Assembly (NCBI GenBank): GCA_017578085.1
Contig: PKQR01000095.1
Span: 1-8,756, forward strand
DNA: 8,756 nucleotides
Reading direction: 5' to 3'
Source: Bacillota bacterium
GTDB lineage: Bacteria > Bacillota > Limnochordia > Limnochordales > ZCTH02-B6
Each line of letters starts with the position of its first letter. Positions within the stretch are counted from its first letter, which is position 1. This document shows positions 1-5,520 of this stretch, piece by piece. The position numbers were made by a program, and so were the translations under genes. The notes beneath the pieces are model-generated. The model saw only the letters and a program-made list of their open reading frames with translations. It was not told where the DNA came from and did no database searches.

Positions 1-860
1 AGCGCCACGGCCAAGTGCACCGGGTTCGTGACGACCACGTCGGCCGTAGGCACTGCCTGCATCATGCGCCGCGAAGCCAGCTGCCGCTGGCGCTGGCGGA
101 TGCGGGCCCGCACCTGCGGATCGCCTTCGGTTTGCTTGAGCTCTTCCTTCAGCTCCTGCCGGGACATGCGCAACTGGCGCTCATATTCGTTCCGCTGGAA
201 CAAGTAGTCGGCGGCGGCTATCAGCAAGAGCGCCCCGCCGATCCAAAGTCCGGTGCGCAGGACTACCTGGCCTACCGACGCCACCGCGTCGGCCAGCGGC
301 ACCCTCAAAAGGTCGGGCAGCATCGCCAGCGAGTTGCGCACTTCCCGGTACGCGATCCAGCCGACCACGGCGACCTTGGCCACGGACCGGACCAGGTCCA
401 CCAAGGCCCGGCGGGAGAAGATCCGCTGCAGGCCGGCGATGGGATTGATCCGGTCAAGCCGCGGCTTGAGGGGCTCGCCCGATACCACAAAACCGACTTG
501 CACGATTTGGCTGAAAGCGCCTACCAGCGCCGCGACCAGCATCATCGGGCCCACCACCAGCCCGGTCTGCAGGACCAGGTACATAAACAGCGCCTGGATG
601 GACCCCGGATCCGGTTGCCACCGGCCTGCCTGCTCCAGGTAATACCTCGTCACATCGAGGAGAGCGCGGCCGGCGCTGCCCGCCAAGGCGGCGGCAACCC
701 CGAAGCCTGCCAAGAGCACCAGGGCGGTACCCAGCTCCCCCGTCCGGGCCACCTGCCCCCGCTGGCGCGCCTGCTCCCGCCGCCTGGGCGTGGGGGCCTC
801 AGTTTTCTCTTGCGCAAAGCGCTGGAGGTCAAAGGTCAGTGGGCGCTCAAAAACCGCCAC
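1..860 (-). CDS. flhB: Flagellar export switch protein FlhB (3' partial), with NPVH in place of NPTH
   Basis: FlhB controls the substrate switch from rod/hook to filament export through self-cleavage at an NPTH motif. Here 286 residues are readable before the left edge without any stop. The N-terminus FDLQRFAQEKTEAPTPRRRE and VARTGEL is the FlhB signature. Membrane helices lie at about 45-68, 92-125, 158-178 and 198-219. The linker (SRQELKEELKQTEGDPQVRARIRQ split across about 233-256) leads into VPTADVVVTNPVHLAVA. Autocleavage would occur between Asn279 and Pro280; residue 281 is Val, not the usual Thr. The start is uncertain: the only ATG/GTG/TTG codon in range is GTG at 860, overlapping fliR by 25 nt, with no well-spaced ribosome binding site, so coupling to fliR is likely. 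The C-terminal cytoplasmic domain beyond residue 286 is outside the window. Confidence 0.93.
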   Translation of the reverse strand, partial: MAVFERPLTFDLQRFAQEKTEAPTPRRREQARQRGQVARTGELGTALVLLAGFGVAAALAGSAGRALLDVTRYYLEQAGRWQPDPGSIQALFMYLVLQTGLVVGPMMLVAALVGAFSQIVQVGFVVSGEPLKPRLDRINPIAGLQRIFSRRALVDLVRSVAKVAVVGWIAYREVRNSLAMLPDLLRVPLADAVASVGQVVLRTGLWIGGALLLIAAADYLFQRNEYERQLRMSRQELKEELKQTEGDPQVRARIRQRQRQLASRRMMQAVPTADVVVTNPVHLAVA

Positions 861-1612
861 AGCCAGCGCATCATCTCGCCTCCGTCGCCGAACACGACCC
901 CCAAAACCGCCACGTACACGGGCATGGCCACCAGCAGCGTCAACATGCCCACCGCGATTTTCACGGGATAGCCCGTGATGAACACGTTGATCTGCGGCAC
1001 AGCCCTGCTGACGATCCCTAACGCCACGTCCGTCAAAAAGGTCGCCGCGATCACCGGGAGCGCGATGCGCACCCCCAGCAAGAACGTGCCGCTGACCGCC
1101 GCGACGATGACGGCCGCGAGATCCCCGCGCCAGGCTGCGCCGCCCAGCGGGATGAGCTCGTAGCTGGCAGCCAAGGCTCGCAGCACTGCATGGTGGCCGT
1201 TGATCGTAAAGAAGATGAGCGTCGCCAGTGTCTGGTAAAACTGGCCAAGAATGGGAATTTGACCGCCGAAATGGGGATCGAGCACGTTGACCATGCCGAA
1301 CCCGATGGGCACGTCCATCAGGTGCCCGGCCACCTGGAGGGCGTAAAAGGTCAACGCGACGACGAAGCCCATGGAGAGGCCAACGAAGACCTCTTGCGCG
1401 ACGACGACCACCAGCTGACCGACGTTGGAAACGGCGGGGCCCGGCTTCACGGCGGGCGAGAGCAGGAGCGCCGTCAAGGCGCCGAGGCCGATCTTGACGT
1501 GGGGCGGCACCCCTGGCCCGCCGAACAACGGCAGTGCCAAGAGCAGCGCGCCGGCCCGCATCAAGACGAAGAGAGAGTGAAAGAGCTCCTCCGGCTGAAA
1601 CCAAGGCAACAT
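836..1612 (-). CDS. fliR: Flagellar type III export gate protein FliR
   Basis: FliR completes the helical FliP5Q4R1 export gate. The protein is 258 residues from the ATG at 1612 and almost wholly hydrophobic, with about six membrane segments. Recognisable FliR blocks are LMRAGALLLALPLFGG (17-32), FVGLSMGFVVALTFYALQVAGHLMDVPIGFGMVNVLDP (residues about 76-113), GQIPILGQFYQTLATLIFFTINGH (117-140), LPVIAATFLTDVALGIVSRAVPQINVF and GYPVKIAVG. The 3' end overlaps the presumed start of flhB by 25 nt, consistent with the coupled or even fused FliR-FlhB proteins known in some clostridia; here the reading frames are separate. Confidence 0.97.
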   Translation of the reverse strand: MLPWFQPEELFHSLFVLMRAGALLLALPLFGGPGVPPHVKIGLGALTALLLSPAVKPGPAVSNVGQLVVVVAQEVFVGLSMGFVVALTFYALQVAGHLMDVPIGFGMVNVLDPHFGGQIPILGQFYQTLATLIFFTINGHHAVLRALAASYELIPLGGAAWRGDLAAVIVAAVSGTFLLGVRIALPVIAATFLTDVALGIVSRAVPQINVFITGYPVKIAVGMLTLLVAMPVYVAVLGVVFGDGGEMMRWLWRFLSAH

Positions 1613-1620
1613 CCCTGTCT

Positions 1621-1626
1621 TCCCTC
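1621..1626 (-). promoter_or_regulatory. Ribosome binding site of fliR that fixes its start
   Basis: GAGGGA is located 8 nt before the ATG at 1612 and supports that start over a GTG at 1669 that lies inside the upstream hairpin. The 19 residues added by the GTG are basic and unlike FliR, while translation from 1612 begins MLPWFQPEELFHSLFVLMR, a normal FliR N-terminus. Confidence 0.6.
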
Positions 1627-1628
1627 GC

Positions 1629-1650
1629 GCCGCCCGCCGGCACGGGCGGC
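1629..1650 (-). promoter_or_regulatory. Second hairpin directly before the fliR ribosome binding site
   Basis: GCCGCCCG and CGGGCGGC form a perfect 8-bp, all-GC stem with a 6-nt loop. It ends 2 nt upstream of the GAGGGA ribosome binding site at 1621-1626. If it folds in the transcript it would stack near, but not over, that site, so it could tune ribosome loading at fliR. It stands only 11 nt from the first hairpin of this gap. Confidence 0.5.
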
Positions 1651-1661
1651 CTCTCCTATAC

Positions 1662-1685
1662 GCAGACACCGTCTACGGTGTCTGC
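1662..1685 (-). promoter_or_regulatory. Perfect 10-bp hairpin in the fliQ-fliR gap
   Basis: GCAGACACCG and CGGTGTCTGC are perfect reverse complements separated by a 4-nt loop, 21 nt after the fliQ stop. No mismatch occurs in the stem, and it contains A/T as well as G/C pairs, so it is less likely than the other hairpins to be a by-product of high GC. The transcript continues into an AGGAGAGG sequence rather than a U-run, so it is not a canonical terminator. It may be an RNA processing or stability element between export-gate genes, or an attenuation element. Confidence 0.6.
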
Positions 1686-1706
1686 ACGGCCCGTCCGTGG
1701 CACCAG

Positions 1707-1976
1707 CTAGCCCGCAAATTGGTGCAAGTTGCCCAATAGCCGCGCCGCAAACTCGGTCATCACCCGCAGCATCCACGGCCCGAACAAGATGGCAGCGCCC
1801 AGCACCGCCAAAATCTTAGGAATGAAGGTCAGGGTCTGCTCCTGAATCTGCGTGGTCGCTTGGAACACGCTGATCACCAGGCCCACCAGGAGACTCAACC
1901 CCAGCATGGGCCCGGCCACCAGCAGCACCGTCATGACCGCTTCCCGTCCCAGATCCACCACCGTGGCGTCGCTCAT
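1707..1976 (-). CDS. fliQ: Flagellar type III export gate protein FliQ
   Basis: FliQ is the small two-helix component of the export gate, packing outside the FliP/FliR core. The protein is 89 residues, the usual family length. Its first helix (AVMTVLLVAGPMLGLSLLVGLVISV) and second helix (FIPKILAVLGAAILFGPWMLRVM) flank the conserved FliQ loop FQATTQIQEQTLTFIPK. The ATG at 1976 has GGAGG (1984-1988) at 7 nt spacing. Unlike most neighbours it is not overlapped downstream: 94 nt separate it from fliR, and that gap holds two hairpins. Confidence 0.97.
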   Translation of the reverse strand: MSDATVVDLGREAVMTVLLVAGPMLGLSLLVGLVISVFQATTQIQEQTLTFIPKILAVLGAAILFGPWMLRVMTEFAARLLGNLHQFAG

Positions 1977-1997
1977 GGCCGCGCCTCCAGTAGTTCC

Positions 1998-2756
1998 CTA
2001 TTGAAAACTCACCAAAAGCGAACGGGTAATGAGATGCCAGCCGTCCACCATCACAAAGAGCAGTACCTTGAAGGGCAACGAGATCATGACCGGCGGCAGC
2101 ATCAACATTCCCATGGACATCAGCGTGCTGGCGACCACCATGTCGATGACAAGGAACGGGATGAACAAGATGAACCCGAGCTGAAACGCGGTGCGCAGCT
2201 CGCTGATGACGAAGGCGGGAATGATGACGTGCGTCGGCAAGTCGTCTTCCGTGACCGGCCTGGGCCCCCCGGACAACTCCACGAACAACTCCAGGTCCCG
2301 CTCCCGGGTATGATGCAGCATGAACTCCCGCAACGGGCCCACTGCCCGCTGGAGCGCCTCAACCTCGGACAACTCGCCGGCCAGATACGGCTGCAGGCCT
2401 TGCTCATACACCGCCTGCCACGTGGGCGCCATCGTGAAGAAGGTCAGGAACAGCGCGAGGCCGATGAGCACCTGGTTGGGCGGCGTTTGCTGAAGCGCCA
2501 GGGCGCTGCGGACAAAGGACAGCACCACCACGATGCGGGTAAAGGAGGTGAGCATGACCAGGATCGCCGGTGCGAGCGTAAGCACGGTCAGCAGCGCCAC
2601 GATCTGCAGCGTCAGCGCTACATCGGCCGGACCTTCGGCGCTCGCGACGCCCAGCTCAATCCTGGGAAAGAGGAGACCCGCTTCCTGAGCCCGGGCCACG
2701 CCGGACCAAGCCCCGGCCAGCGCGACCCCGCCGGCCCCCAATACGAGACGCCTCAA
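1998..2756 (-). CDS. fliP: Flagellar type III export gate protein FliP
   Basis: FliP forms the pentameric core of the FliPQR export gate in the MS ring. The protein is 252 residues from a TTG start at 2756. This TTG overlaps the fliO stop (TTGA) and has AGGGAGG (2767-2773) 10 nt upstream; it replaces a spurious reading frame that extends back to 3014 through fliO. The N-terminus (MRRLVLGAGGVALAGAWSG, then ARA before QEA) is a clear signal peptide, as FliP is known to have. Then come the FliP signatures: LTSFTRIVVVLSFVRSALAL (69-88), QTPPNQVLIGLALFLTFF, HVIIPAFVISELRTAFQLGF, and MGMLMLPPVMISLPFK, the last including the methionine-rich gating loop at 214-219. At least three further membrane helices are visible. 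It is followed 21 nt later by fliQ. Confidence 0.97.
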   Translation of the reverse strand: MRRLVLGAGGVALAGAWSGVARAQEAGLLFPRIELGVASAEGPADVALTLQIVALLTVLTLAPAILVMLTSFTRIVVVLSFVRSALALQQTPPNQVLIGLALFLTFFTMAPTWQAVYEQGLQPYLAGELSEVEALQRAVGPLREFMLHHTRERDLELFVELSGGPRPVTEDDLPTHVIIPAFVISELRTAFQLGFILFIPFLVIDMVVASTLMSMGMLMLPPVMISLPFKVLLFVMVDGWHLITRSLLVSFQ

Positions 2757-3049
2757 TTGGGTGTGTCCTCCCTGGCCCCTGCGCGCGCCCCGCCCAGCTC
2801 GGTCAGGAAGGTGACGGTCTGCGGTGTGGAACCAATCAGGAACTGCCGTCCTTCGACTTCTACCACCAACAGGTGGCGTTGCGGGCCCACGGTCAAGCTG
2901 TCTACCACCCGGAGCCGCCCGCGCTGGGGGCTTGCAGCCATGAGCCCGCCCATCCAGCGCCGCAGGCCGTACAACCCGGCAAACAAGAGGACAAAGACGA
3001 CCAGGATGCGCCATGCGACGGACGCAAGCTCAAGATCGGACGACTCCAT
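2753..3049 (-). CDS. fliO: Flagellar export gate assembly protein FliO (FliO/FliZ family)
   Basis: FliO is a small membrane protein that helps assemble the FliP ring of the flagellar type III export gate. The protein is 98 residues. It has an N-terminal membrane helix (about residues 12-34, WRILVVFVLLFAGLYGLRRW) followed by a cytoplasmic domain with RLRVVDSLTVGPQRHLLVVEVEGRQFLIG. This is the compact beta-rich FliO domain in which a basic patch precedes the helix boundary. The family is weakly conserved, and the assignment rests on this pattern plus its position directly before fliP. The ATG at 3049 is 13 nt after the fliY stop; the ribosome binding site (AGGAG) overlaps that TAG stop. The TGA stop overlaps the TTG start of fliP. 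Confidence 0.9.
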   Translation of the reverse strand: MESSDLELASVAWRILVVFVLLFAGLYGLRRWMGGLMAASPQRGRLRVVDSLTVGPQRHLLVVEVEGRQFLIGSTPQTVTFLTELGGARAGAREDTPN

Positions 3050-3062
3050 GGGTGGCCGTCTC

Positions 3063-4052
3063 CTACTGCAGGTTCTGCACCCGCTCGGCGGGGCTGACGA
3101 TGCTCGTAACCTTTACCCCAAAGTTTTCGTCGATGACGACAACTTCCCCTTTCGCAATCAGCTTGCCGTTGACGAAGACATCCACCGGTTCGCCGGCCAG
3201 CTTGTCCAATTCGATGAGGGAACCCTTGCCGAGCTCCAATACCTCGCGGATGAGCATGCGGCGCCGGCCGAGCTCGACCGTCACTTGCAGGGGCACGTCC
3301 AAGATCAAGCCGATGTTGGCCGGCTGCGGCACTGTCGCATGCGGCCGCAGCGGGGCAAATTGAGCCGGGGTGACGGGCACGGCTCCGGGAGCGGTCGCGG
3401 GCTGCTGCTGGTTCACCGCCGCCGGCGCGGCTTGGGCCGCCGCGGCCGTTTCCGCCGTCGCCATCCCCGCTCGCGCGGCCATCTCCTTGGCCACATCGCC
3501 CGGCAGCACTTCAAACCACACGAGATCGCCCGCGTCCCCCCGCAAGCGGAGCTGCAGGACGACGCACGCCTCGTCGTCCCGGATGGGCACGCTTTCGGGC
3601 TTGTTGAGGTCCAGTTCCTGGAACGCGCTGGAGTGAGGACCCAGCGAGACCCCGAGCTCCTGCTCCAAGGCCGTGACCAGGGCCAATGAAAGCTTGTTTA
3701 AAAATGATACCGGTTCCTCAGCCGGGGCCAACGCCGGCAACACGGCCCGCATGGCCCCGTCGACCAACGAAACCTGCACGCCCTGGATCACGCCGGTGAA
3801 ATCGCAGCGAGCCACCAGCGGCGACGAAACCTGACGCCGTACCTCGCCCCAGCTGGACCACCGGCCCTCCGCCGAGGGGTTGCGCAGGGCCTTTCCCGCC
3901 AAGGAGGGCAAGAGGGGCGCCAGCCGCACCAGCACCCGCTGATACAGCTCCGCCAGGCTCTCCGGTTCATTGCCGTCGGCTTCTTCGGGCGAAGCCGACG
4001 CCCCTTTGAGCAACGCGTCGATCTCATCCTGGGAGAGCAGGTGGTCACTCAT
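3063..4052 (-). CDS. fliY: Flagellar switch protein FliY (FliN domain with N-terminal CheY-binding peptide and CheC-like domain)
   Basis: FliY is a C-ring protein that, in Bacillota and Thermotoga, combines a FliN domain with a CheC-like CheY-P phosphatase. The protein is 329 residues from the ATG at 4052, which has GGGGAGG (4059-4065) 6 nt upstream; the upstream start at 4079 lies inside fliM. Residues 5-15, LLSQDEIDALL, are the CheY-P-binding motif. Residues about 30-195 look like a CheC-type domain ending FEVLPGDVAKEM. An Ala/Pro/Gln-rich linker follows (about 197-245), then the SpoA/FliN domain (about 247-322) with LDVPLQVTVELG, DKLAGEPVDVFVNGKLIAKGEVVVIDENFGVKV. By eye the two catalytic half-sites are altered (E35..Q38 and S116..N119 where E..N is expected), so phosphatase activity is doubtful. 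It could also be annotated fliN. No cheY gene follows. Confidence 0.93.
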   Translation of the reverse strand: MSDHLLSQDEIDALLKGASASPEEADGNEPESLAELYQRVLVRLAPLLPSLAGKALRNPSAEGRWSSWGEVRRQVSSPLVARCDFTGVIQGVQVSLVDGAMRAVLPALAPAEEPVSFLNKLSLALVTALEQELGVSLGPHSSAFQELDLNKPESVPIRDDEACVVLQLRLRGDAGDLVWFEVLPGDVAKEMAARAGMATAETAAAAQAAPAAVNQQQPATAPGAVPVTPAQFAPLRPHATVPQPANIGLILDVPLQVTVELGRRRMLIREVLELGKGSLIELDKLAGEPVDVFVNGKLIAKGEVVVIDENFGVKVTSIVSPAERVQNLQ

Positions 4053-5013
4053 CGGTTTCCTCCCCTTTCGGATCGACAACCTCGGTTATCTCCACGGCCA
4101 AGCGGCTGCCGAGTCTCCCCGGACGGCCGCGGAACTTGGTCCTGTCGCCCACCCGCACGGGCAAGTCGTCGCCGACCCGGGTTTCAAGGCGCACCACGTC
4201 CCCGGGAGCCAGCTCCAACAGCTCCCCTACGGTCACCTGGGCATGTCCCAAGGTAACGGTCACCGGGACGGTCATGCTCGCCACCCGGCGCTGCAGTTCT
4301 TCCACGTGCTTCCCCGATTCCGGGGTGTGGGCCGAACCGAACAAGTAATGCGCGCTCAGGCGCGGTGCCACCGACTCCAGCGCCGCATGGGGGATGCAAA
4401 TATTGATCCGCCCCTCCATCCTCGGCCAGGTCACCCGCACCACGATGACGACGACCATTTCCAGCGGCGGCACCAGCTGCACAAACTGCGGGTTGACCTC
4501 AAGCCGTTCCAGCCGCGGCTGCATGGATACGAGGCTCTCCCACGCCTCGCCGAACGCCGTCACCGCCCGGTTGAGGACGCGGCGCATGACGGTTTGCTCG
4601 ATCTCCGTCAGTTCCCTGAAGCGGGGCGGCACCGTGCCGGGTCCGCCGAGCATCCGATCGATGATCACAAAACTGAGATCTGGAGGGATCTCAATCAGCG
4701 CGCTCCCCTCGAGGGGTGTGAGCGACAAGACGCCCAAGAGGGTCGGGTTGGCCAACGACCGGATGAACTCGTCGTACGACGTCTGGCTGACGGACACCAC
4801 TTCGCCCTCGACCATGGTGCGGATGTAAGCAGACAAATGCGTCGCCATGCCGCGGGCGAAGCTTTCGTGGATAATTTGGAGCGTGCGCAGCTGATCCTTG
4901 GAGAACTTATCAGGCCGGCGGAAGTCGTAACGCTTGACCGCGGGGCCGCGCTGCGAGCGCAGCGTGAACAGGTCCCTCATGGGCAGCCCACCACCTGGTC
5001 GCCCTAAGCTCAT
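4045..5013 (-). CDS. fliM: Flagellar motor switch protein FliM, lacking the N-terminal CheY-binding peptide
   Basis: FliM is the C-ring component that normally receives CheY-P and transmits it to FliG. The middle domain starts at YDFRRPDKFSKDQLRTLQ (29-46) and contains YDEFIRSLANPTLLG and LEGSALIEI, then the GGPG motif (123-126) used for FliG contact. The C-terminal SpoA/FliN-like domain spans about 240-312. What is missing is the N-terminal LSQxEIDALL segment. Only 28 residues precede YDFRRP, against about 42 in typical FliM, and none resemble it. The ATG at 5013 overlaps the fliL stop, and a TGA lies in frame five codons upstream, so no longer start exists. A second ATG at 4980 (AGGTGG 10 nt before) has the better ribosome binding site and may be the true start. 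The TGA overlaps the fliY start within ATGAGTGA. Confidence 0.95.
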   Translation of the reverse strand: MSLGRPGGGLPMRDLFTLRSQRGPAVKRYDFRRPDKFSKDQLRTLQIIHESFARGMATHLSAYIRTMVEGEVVSVSQTSYDEFIRSLANPTLLGVLSLTPLEGSALIEIPPDLSFVIIDRMLGGPGTVPPRFRELTEIEQTVMRRVLNRAVTAFGEAWESLVSMQPRLERLEVNPQFVQLVPPLEMVVVIVVRVTWPRMEGRINICIPHAALESVAPRLSAHYLFGSAHTPESGKHVEELQRRVASMTVPVTVTLGHAQVTVGELLELAPGDVVRLETRVGDDLPVRVGDRTKFRGRPGRLGSRLAVEITEVVDPKGEETDE

Positions 5014-5471
5014 TGTACTACCAAATCAACAAGGTAGATGTCCACGATGGTCCCGGGGCCTGTCAGCTCTTCGACGGACGCCCGCAGTTGCTGCTTGAGC
5101 CGCGCCATGCCCTCGCTCCCGTGCAGCGAATCCATCGTCTGTTCCCGCAGCACACCGATAATGCGGTCCCGGACCTGGGGCATGCGCTGCTCGAGGGCGA
5201 GCTGCACCTCCGGCGACCCGAGCTCCATCACGATCCCGGTGCGGAGGTAACGGACGGACGGCCCGGTTCCCGCAGACAAGTTGACGGTGAACGAACCGGC
5301 ATCCAGCATCGGACCGGGCTCCCCCAGGGCCGCGGCAACGCCCCCGGATGACCGCCACCCAAGGGACACCCCTAGCAACGCGTAGACCGCATAGGCGGTC
5401 CCAGCCGCCAGGAGGATGACTAGTGCCAGCAAGATCATCAGATTTCGCACATCAACCGCATTTCGGGCCAA
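5010..5471 (-). CDS. fliL: Flagellar basal-body-associated protein FliL
   Basis: FliL is a single-pass inner-membrane protein that encircles and stabilises the MotAB stator and supports torque. It has a short cytoplasmic N-terminus, one strong membrane helix (LMILLALVILLAAGTAYAVYALLG) and a periplasmic domain. The periplasmic part has the usual FliL features: GSFTVNLS, YLRTGIVMEL, then the helix VRDRIIGVLREQTMDSL and the end IVDIYLVDLVVQ. About 153 residues is the normal size. The start is uncertain. AAGGAG (5481-5486) is 9 nt before the TTG at 5471, only 3 nt before the TTG at 5477, and a GTG lies at 5450. I chose 5471 on spacing. The TGA stop overlaps the ATG of fliM (ATGA), so the two are probably translationally coupled. 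The position between motB and fliM is the classic one. Confidence 0.93.
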   Translation of the reverse strand: MARNAVDVRNLMILLALVILLAAGTAYAVYALLGVSLGWRSSGGVAAALGEPGPMLDAGSFTVNLSAGTGPSVRYLRTGIVMELGSPEVQLALEQRMPQVRDRIIGVLREQTMDSLHGSEGMARLKQQLRASVEELTGPGTIVDIYLVDLVVQ

Positions 5472-5491
5472 GAGCAAGCACTCCTTCTACC

Positions 5492-5509
5492 GGGGCAGGC
5501 CTGTGCCCC
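5492..5509 (-). promoter_or_regulatory. Small inverted repeat ahead of the fliL ribosome binding site
   Basis: The arms GGGGCA and TGCCCC form a perfect 6-bp stem around a 6-nt loop in the 49-nt motB-fliL gap. It lies 5 nt upstream of the AAGGAG ribosome binding site at 5481-5486. There is no following U-tract, so it is not a typical terminator. Its position resembles the hairpins before motA and fliR. On its own it is short enough to arise by chance. Confidence 0.3.
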
Positions 5510-5520
5510 CGCCCGCCACT

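Noticed and set aside
650..832. Frameshift or break in flhB, suggested by short minus-strand frames there
   Set aside because: Codon-by-codon translation from 860 to the left edge is open in a single frame with FlhB motifs throughout; the short frames are shadows.
836..860. FliR-FlhB fusion, as known in some clostridia
   Set aside because: The fliR frame ends in a TGA at 838-836 and FlhB is read in a different frame; fusion would need a programmed frameshift, for which I see no slippery sequence.
15..971. 318-codon open frame on the plus strand opposite flhB and fliR
   Set aside because: Its composition is low-complexity His/Gln/Arg/Pro. The opposite strand reads an uninterrupted FlhB with family motifs.
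1613..1669. N-terminal extension of fliR to a GTG at 1669
   Set aside because: The GTG lies inside the perfect hairpin and the added residues are basic linker-like. The ATG at 1612 has a ribosome binding site and gives a normal FliR N-terminus.
1662..1685. Rho-independent terminator after fliQ
   Set aside because: The stem is good but no U-run follows it in the transcript, and fliR and flhB continue in the same direction.
2757..3014. N-terminal extension of fliP back to 3014
   Set aside because: The extra 86 residues are the fliO sequence in another frame, with arginine- and proline-rich content and no FliP features. The TTG at 2756 has a good ribosome binding site and gives a proper signal peptide.
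1860..3689. 609-codon open frame on the plus strand, antisense to fliQ, fliP, fliO and fliY
   Set aside because: It is rich in His, Gln, Arg and Asp with no recognisable motif, and it crosses four convincing minus-strand genes. Long antisense frames like this arise in GC-rich coding DNA.
3970..5007. 345-codon open frame on the plus strand opposite fliM and fliY
   Set aside because: It has no family motifs and lies wholly opposite fliM and the start of fliY; it is a shadow frame.
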